Shown: piece by piece, positions 59,984 to 64,000 of the stretch
Layout of the letters: the number at the start of each line of letters is the position of its first letter
Numbering within the stretch: position 1 is the first letter of the stretch
Source: DATBLE01 sp963734065
Lineage (GTDB): Bacteria > Actinomycetota > Thermoleophilia > Gaiellales > Gaiellaceae
Direction of reading: 5' to 3'
NCBI GenBank assembly: GCA_963734065.1
Contig: CAVTFN010000003.1
Coordinates: 1,426,001-1,490,000, forward strand
DNA length: 64,000 bases
The notes under the pieces: generated by a model
Told to the model about the DNA's origin: nothing
Database searches by the model: none
The model's input: the letters and a program-made list of their open reading frames with translations, nothing else
Made by a program: the position numbers and the translations under genes

Positions 59984-60103
59984 GGCGCCCGCCGCGAAGA
60001 TCGGCCGAGGTGCCGAGACCGAATCGCCCGCCCAGCCGACGAATTTCGAGCCCTGCGGAGCCAGCATCCGTGGTGTCGATCCCGACAACCAAGGAGGCAA
60101 GAA

Positions 60104-60682
60104 GTGATCCGCACAGGCGACACCATCGAGAACACGGCGACCGGCGAGCGCCTCACCTTTCTCGCCACTTCGGCCGATACCGACGGCGAGGCGGTCGTCG
60201 TCGAGACGCTCGTCCAGCCCGGCGGCGCCGTCGCAGCGGCGCACGTCCACCCGGCGCAGAGCGAGCGCTTCGCCGTCGCTGAGGGCACCCTGGCGCTGAA
60301 AGTCGGCCGCGAGCAACTGACGCTCGGGCCCGGCGAGGTCGCGATCGTCGAGGCCGGCACGGCGCACAAGTTCTGGAACGCCGGCGACGAGCCCGTCCGG
60401 TTCGTCTGCGAGATCCGGCCGGCGCTGCAATTCGAGTCGCTGGTCGAGACGATGTTCGCGCTCGCCGCCGACGGGAAGACGAACCGCAAGGGCATGCCGA
60501 TGAATCCGTTCCGGCTGGCGGTGATCGCGAAAGCGCATTACGACACCGTCCGCCTCCCGTTCCCGCCGGGCTGGATGCAGGCAGCCGGGCTCGCGGTCGG
60601 CGCGCCTCTTGGCCGCGCGCTCGGCTACGAGGCGACGTACGAGCCGGAGCAGACCGTCGCAGCCCGGCCCGCCGTCGCGTAG
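60104..60682 (+). CDS. Cupin-domain protein
   Basis: 192 residues from GTG 60104, with an ideal AAGGAGG ribosome site at 60089-60095. Cupin barrel about 25-110: HVHPAQSERFAVAEGTLALK supplies the first metal-site His residues, and GTAHKFWNAGDEP the second. Residues 120-192 (MNPFRLAVIAKAHYDTVRLP) form a helical extension ending in a hydrophobic part. Substrate unknown. Convergent with acdS over a hairpin. Confidence 0.85.
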   Translation: MIRTGDTIENTATGERLTFLATSADTDGEAVVVETLVQPGGAVAAAHVHPAQSERFAVAEGTLALKVGREQLTLGPGEVAIVEAGTAHKFWNAGDEPVRFVCEIRPALQFESLVETMFALAADGKTNRKGMPMNPFRLAVIAKAHYDTVRLPFPPGWMQAAGLAVGAPLGRALGYEATYEPEQTVAARPAVA

Positions 60683-60698
60683 CTCGAGCTGTTCTGTG

Positions 60699-60728
60699 GG
60701 GACAGGCACCCGCAAGGGTGCCTGTCCC
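60699..60728. terminator. Convergent-gene hairpin (GGGACAGGCACCC), likely bidirectional terminator
   Basis: GGGACAGGCACCC (60699-60711), loop GCAA, GGGTGCCTGTCCC (60716-60728): 13-base perfect arms with a stable tetraloop. It sits between the cupin (ends 60682) and acdS (stop codon 60730-60728), so it could end transcripts from both sides, though neither side has a proper T-run. Its arm shares GACAGGC with the palindrome inside the oxidoreductase gene. Confidence 0.7.
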
Positions 60729-61741
60729 TATAGGAAGAGGGCGGCGTACGCGTTCAACGCCGGCTGGCCGCCCAGATGGGCATAGAGCACGGTCGCGTCC
60801 TTCGGGATCTCGCCGCGTCCGACCAGGTCGATCAGCCCCGCCATCGACTTCCCCTCGTAGACGGGGTCGGTGATCATTCCCTCCAACCTGGCGGCGAGCC
60901 GGATCGCGTCGAGCGTCCCTTCGTCGGGGATGCCGTAGGTGCCGGCGTGGTAGCGCTCGTCGAGGACGATCTCGTCCCGGCGTAGCTCACGCCCGACCTC
61001 GATCAGCGCGGCGGTCGCCTGCGCGATCCGCGTCACCTGCTCGAGCGTCTCGCGCGGCTTCGCCGAGCCGTCGATCCCGATCACGCGGCGCGGCCGCTCC
61101 TGCCCGGCGAAGCCGGCCGCCATCCCCGCCTGGGTCGAGCCCGTCACCGAGCAGACGATCACGGTGTCGAAGAAGACGCCGAGCTCCGCCTCCTGCTCGG
61201 CCACCTCCTGCGCCCACCGCGCGTAGCCGAGGCCGCCCAGCGGGTGGTCGGACGCGCCGGCCGGGATCGCGTACGGCTTGCCGCCGCGCGCCTCGACGTC
61301 GGCGAGCGTCTGCTCCCAGCTCTCCTTGAAGCCGATGCCGAACTCGGCCTGGACGATCCGCACCTCGGCTCCCAGGATCCGTGACAGGAGGATGTTCCCG
61401 ACGCGGTCGTAGACGACGTCCGGCCAGTCGACCCAGCTCTCCTGGACGAGCACGCAGGAGAGTCCTGCGCGGGCGGCGGCGGCGGCCACCTGCCGGGTGT
61501 GGTTCGACTGCACGCCGCCGATCGAGACGAGCGTGTCGCAGCCCTGCGCCAGCGCCTCCGCGACCAGGTACTCCAGCTTGCGCGTCTTGTTCCCGCCGAA
61601 GGCGAGGCCGGAGGAGACGTCGTCGCGCTTGGCCCAGAGCGAGGCGCCGCCGAGGTGCTCGGTCAGGCGCTCGAGCGGATGGACGGGCGACGGCCCGAGC
61701 AACAGCGGATAGCGCTCGAAGCGGTCGAGCGCCGCGGTCAC
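60728..61741 (-). CDS. acdS: 1-aminocyclopropane-1-carboxylate (ACC) deaminase
   Basis: 337 residues. PLP fold type II. Opens the ring of ACC to 2-oxobutyrate and ammonia. Very close to AcdS along the whole length: FERYPLLLGPSPVHPLERL, FGGNKTRKLEYL (PLP Lys), SIGGVQSNHTRQVAA, VCSVTGSTQAGM. It keeps the residues that separate true ACC deaminases from D-cysteine desulfhydrases, Glu in VYEGKS and Leu in YAHLGG. Overlaps the FkbM gene stop as ATGA. Suggests a soil or plant-associated habitat. Confidence 0.92.
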   Translation of the reverse strand: MTAALDRFERYPLLLGPSPVHPLERLTEHLGGASLWAKRDDVSSGLAFGGNKTRKLEYLVAEALAQGCDTLVSIGGVQSNHTRQVAAAAARAGLSCVLVQESWVDWPDVVYDRVGNILLSRILGAEVRIVQAEFGIGFKESWEQTLADVEARGGKPYAIPAGASDHPLGGLGYARWAQEVAEQEAELGVFFDTVIVCSVTGSTQAGMAAGFAGQERPRRVIGIDGSAKPRETLEQVTRIAQATAALIEVGRELRRDEIVLDERYHAGTYGIPDEGTLDAIRLAARLEGMITDPVYEGKSMAGLIDLVGRGEIPKDATVLYAHLGGQPALNAYAALFL

Positions 61742-62577
61742 GGACTGCGTGGAACGAGGAGGACGTCACCCTTGTGCCGGTAGCCGGCGACGAGATCGGC
61801 GAGCTCGGCGATCGGCAACGTGCGCTGCCCCTTTCGCAGCTCGACGACCTCGGCGTAGTGCGGGGCGAGCAGGCCGACGAAGGCATCCCGGGTCTCCCCC
61901 TGGATCGCGCCCGAGACGTTGACGATCAGCGGCACCCGGGCCTCGACGAGGCGCGACCCGCCGAGCACCGCGTAGGCGTCGTGGCCAACCGCGTCGCACC
62001 AGAGCAGCCCGACCCGAGCCGGGTCGATCGTGCCGTCTTCGACGAGGCCGTCGAGCGTGATGCTACGGACGCTGCCCGCCTGCCCGGGGTGATCGCTGCC
62101 GGCCGACATGACGCGGTGGCCGCCGCGGTTGCCGCCTCCGATCACGAGGTCCATCTCTTCCGCTCGGTTGCTGGCCGCGTACGGGAGCAGCGTGACGCGC
62201 TCGTCCAGACCGTTCGCGACCAGGTTCAGCCGGCAGAGCCAGGCGTTCTGCGGCGAGGGTTCGAGCGCCACAGCCGTCGCGAAACCGTGCCGGCGAAGGG
62301 CCATGACCGTGGTCGTGCCCATGTTCGCGCCTACCTCCACGAAGACGGCGTCGGCCCGAGGCCGGATCCCGCGGGCGCCGAGCTCGGCGAGCCCGTTGGC
62401 CAGCGTGGTCATGTCGCGGCGCTTGCCGCGGACGAAAACGCGCCTGCCCACCCCCATGTCGTCGGTGGCCACGAAGAAGATCTCCTCGCCCACCTCGACG
62501 GCGACGTACGGCGTTGCGTCCGCGGCCGCTGCGAAGAACGCCTCGCGCGCCTCGAACCGGGCTCGCCTCTCGCCCAC
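61738..62577 (-). CDS. FkbM-family methyltransferase
   Basis: 279 residues from GTG 62577. SAM-binding region VFVEVGANMGTTTVMALRRH (about 97-116), then ALEPSPQNAWLCRLNLVANG and the SITLDGLVEDG stretch, the usual FkbM markers. FkbM proteins methylate hydroxyl or carboxyl groups of small molecules or glycans. Co-translated with acdS; no functional link is known. Confidence 0.88.
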   Translation of the reverse strand: MGERRARFEAREAFFAAAADATPYVAVEVGEEIFFVATDDMGVGRRVFVRGKRRDMTTLANGLAELGARGIRPRADAVFVEVGANMGTTTVMALRRHGFATAVALEPSPQNAWLCRLNLVANGLDERVTLLPYAASNRAEEMDLVIGGGNRGGHRVMSAGSDHPGQAGSVRSITLDGLVEDGTIDPARVGLLWCDAVGHDAYAVLGGSRLVEARVPLIVNVSGAIQGETRDAFVGLLAPHYAEVVELRKGQRTLPIAELADLVAGYRHKGDVLLVPRSP

Positions 62578-62578
62578 G

Positions 62579-63484
62579 CTAGCGCGGGCTCGGCAGCGGT
62601 GTCAGGACCGGCTCCACCCGGTCGCGCAGGTGCTCGAACGCCGGCGGCAGCGACAGCCGCTCGCCGAGATGCTCGAGCGGCTCGTCCGTCGTGAAGCCCG
62701 GCCCGAGCGTCGCGATCTCGAACAGCACGCCGCTCGGCTCGCGAAAGTAGATCGAGCGGAAGTAGAAGCGGTCGATCACCGGCGTCGGCCGTGCGCCCGC
62801 CTCCTGGACGCGCGTCCGCCAGGCCTCGTGCTCGTCCATCGGCGAGGCCCAGGCGACGTGGTGAACCGTGCCTGCGCCGCCGACGCCGGGCCGGTCGGTC
62901 ACGTCATAGAAGTAACGCGAGACCCGCTGCTCGCCGCGCGACTCGTAGACGCTCTCGGACTCCGGCCGGAAGCCCATGCCCGTCTCGAGGAAGTCCCGGC
63001 TGCGACCGGGGTCGTCGGTGTAGACCCGCACCGAGTCGAACCCCTGCAGCGCAAGCTCCGCAGGGATGTCGGGGTGCCGGGCGACGAGCGGCGCGTCGTC
63101 CGTCTCGACCACTGCCAGCTCGAGCTCCAGGCCCTCGGGATCGCGGAAGTGGAGGCTTCCGTCGCTGCGCTCCGAGGTGACGCCCACCTCGCCGAGCCGC
63201 TCTTCCCAGAAGCCGAGCGCCTCGCCCGAGCCGACCCGCCAGATCACCCGGTAGACCATTCCTGCCCCGGCCTGCCCGCGCCGCGCTCCGGGATACTCGA
63301 AGAAGGTCATGTCGGAGCCGGCCGAGCCGGTCTCGTCGGCGTAGAACAGGTGGTAGACGGTCGGGTCGTCCTGGTTGACCGTCTTCTTGACGAGCCGCAG
63401 GCCGAGAGTGCGCGCGTAGAACTCGACGTTCTGCGGCGCGTCGGCCGTGATGCAGGTGATGTGGTGGATGCCCTCGAGGCGCAC
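62579..63484 (-). CDS. Two-module VOC protein, ring-cleaving-dioxygenase-like
   Basis: 301 residues. Two VOC modules: 1-140 (MRLEGIHHITCITADAPQNV, YLFYADETGS-like segment HLFYADETGSAGS) and 150-290 (SVRVYTDDPGRSRDFLETGM; GTVHHVAWASPMDEH; IYFREPSGVLFEIATLGPGF). His and Glu at the metal positions suggest an Fe(II)/Mn(II) site. Relatives (MhqO/LinE type) cleave hydroquinones and similar aromatics. Lies one base from the FkbM gene. Confidence 0.87.
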   Translation of the reverse strand: MRLEGIHHITCITADAPQNVEFYARTLGLRLVKKTVNQDDPTVYHLFYADETGSAGSDMTFFEYPGARRGQAGAGMVYRVIWRVGSGEALGFWEERLGEVGVTSERSDGSLHFRDPEGLELELAVVETDDAPLVARHPDIPAELALQGFDSVRVYTDDPGRSRDFLETGMGFRPESESVYESRGEQRVSRYFYDVTDRPGVGGAGTVHHVAWASPMDEHEAWRTRVQEAGARPTPVIDRFYFRSIYFREPSGVLFEIATLGPGFTTDEPLEHLGERLSLPPAFEHLRDRVEPVLTPLPSPR

Positions 63485-63491
63485 GTCCCGA

Positions 63492-64000
63492 TCATAGGCG
63501 GCGCCTCCATTCGTAGAGCGCGATCGCGGCCGCAGCGGCGACGTTCAGCGACTCGGCCCCCGTGGCCAGCGGGATCGACACCACCGCGTCGCAGGACGCG
63601 GCCACCTCGCCCGGCAACCCGTCGCGCTCCGCCCCGAGCACGAGCACCGTCTCCTCCCCCAGCTCGACCCCGTCGAGCGGGTCGCCTCCGTGGGCGGCCA
63701 GCGCGACCCGCCGCCCCCCACGGATCTCGTCGAAGCGGCCGAGCGGCACACGGAAGATCGCCCCGGCCGACCCGCGCAGCGCCTTCGGCCCGGTCGGGTC
63801 GGCGCAGCCCTCGGAGAGGGCAACCGACGCGCCGAACGCATCCGCGGTCCGGATCAGCGTGCCGACGTTGCCCGGGTCAGCAACGTGCCAGAGCGCCAGA
63901 ACCGCCGGCCGGGCCGTCCAGGACGGCAGGTCCGCGATCCGGAAGACTCCGATCACCCGCGGCGCGTGGGCGAGCGTCGAGACGGAGGCGAGCAGCTCGG
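63492..64000 (-). CDS. SpoU/TrmH-family RNA 2'-O-methyltransferase, partial (N-terminus beyond the window edge)
   Basis: About 169 residues are visible; the frame runs off the right edge with no start, reading ELLASVSTLAHAPRVIGVFR at the cut, which matches the region just before the SPOUT domain. SPOUT motifs: ALWHVADPGNVGTLIRTADA (motif 1), VLVLGAERDGLP (motif 2), and VSIPLATGAESLNVAAAAAI (motif 3, with the Asn). An rRNA or tRNA ribose methylase; which base cannot be told. Confidence 0.9.
   Translation of the reverse strand, partial: ELLASVSTLAHAPRVIGVFRIADLPSWTARPAVLALWHVADPGNVGTLIRTADAFGASVALSEGCADPTGPKALRGSAGAIFRVPLGRFDEIRGGRRVALAAHGGDPLDGVELGEETVLVLGAERDGLPGEVAASCDAVVSIPLATGAESLNVAAAAAIALYEWRRRL

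Noticed and set aside
1..64000. tRNA, rRNA, CRISPR array, insertion sequence or prophage
   Set aside because: None was recognised by eye: no cloverleaf with CCA-like end, no spaced repeat array, no transposase or integrase gene. A covariance-model scan would be needed for small RNAs.

Overview
The window is a gene-dense, very GC-rich stretch of bacterial chromosome with many GTG starts and many 4-base stop/start overlaps (ATGA, GTGA). Gene content points to an actinobacterium: class II DAHP synthase, a DtxR-family metal regulator, MMPL exporter, heterodimeric E1 dehydrogenase, and the scpA-scpB-rluB and aromatic-cmk-der neighbourhoods. My best guess is class Thermoleophilia (Gaiellales-like), on overall look rather than a marker-gene tree. 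I saw no tRNA, rRNA, CRISPR array, insertion sequence or prophage; the mobile-looking material is a set of short palindromes and one 71-bp tandem repeat.

Layout. 1-2580: elemental-iron uptake genes (efeU, efeO; efeO is cut by the left edge) diverge from a DtxR-type regulator across a metal-box-like palindrome. 2584-10880, minus strand: aroG-tyrA-aroA-cmk-der-gpsA-metK, mixing aromatic amino acid synthesis with nucleotide, ribosome-assembly, phospholipid and SAM functions. An MMPL exporter (10921-13095) diverges from trpS, which is preceded by a Trp-codon leader peptide and an intrinsic terminator. 14289-19902: a Cax-type antiporter, rluB, a secreted repeat protein, a thioredoxin-fold chaperone-like protein, scpB, scpA, lgt and a small hypothetical. 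20008-21242: an ECF sigma factor with a membrane-anchored partner. 21749-26495: a compact glycan locus (FdtA/FdtB-like sugar genes, GT2, hexapeptide transferase, TIGR04325-like methyltransferase, CmoA-like enzyme).

27198-36351, minus: dnaE, then the 2-oxoacid dehydrogenase genes E1-alpha, E1-beta, E2 and lpdA with small VOC and GNAT genes between them. 36366-38397: hypothetical, holin-like and cupredoxin-like envelope genes. 38394-41671: pheT and pheS. 42553-45085: lemA and a DUF2207 protein. 45089-46589: a frameshifted SnoaL gene divergent from an ECF sigma-SnoaL gene whose own end is disturbed. 46986-50311: a complete QAT-type (betaine/choline/osmolyte) ABC importer. 50400-51096: a VapBC-like toxin-antitoxin pair. 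51139-55490: subtilase, FAD disulfide oxidoreductase, universal stress protein and an AarF/UbiB kinase.

56349-59967 is the most unusual unit: two tandem paralogous histidine kinases translationally coupled to one protein that fuses a class III nucleotide-cyclase domain to a NarL-type response regulator. The right end has a cupin, an ACC deaminase (acdS) coupled to an FkbM-type methyltransferase, a two-module VOC dioxygenase-like protein and a SpoU RNA methyltransferase cut by the window edge.

The strongest leads for follow-up are the cyclase-response-regulator fusion with twin kinases, the trpS attenuator, the competing inverted repeats between aroA and cmk, the CmoA-like enzyme in a glycan locus, and palindromic elements that sit at stop codons and also inside two reading frames.
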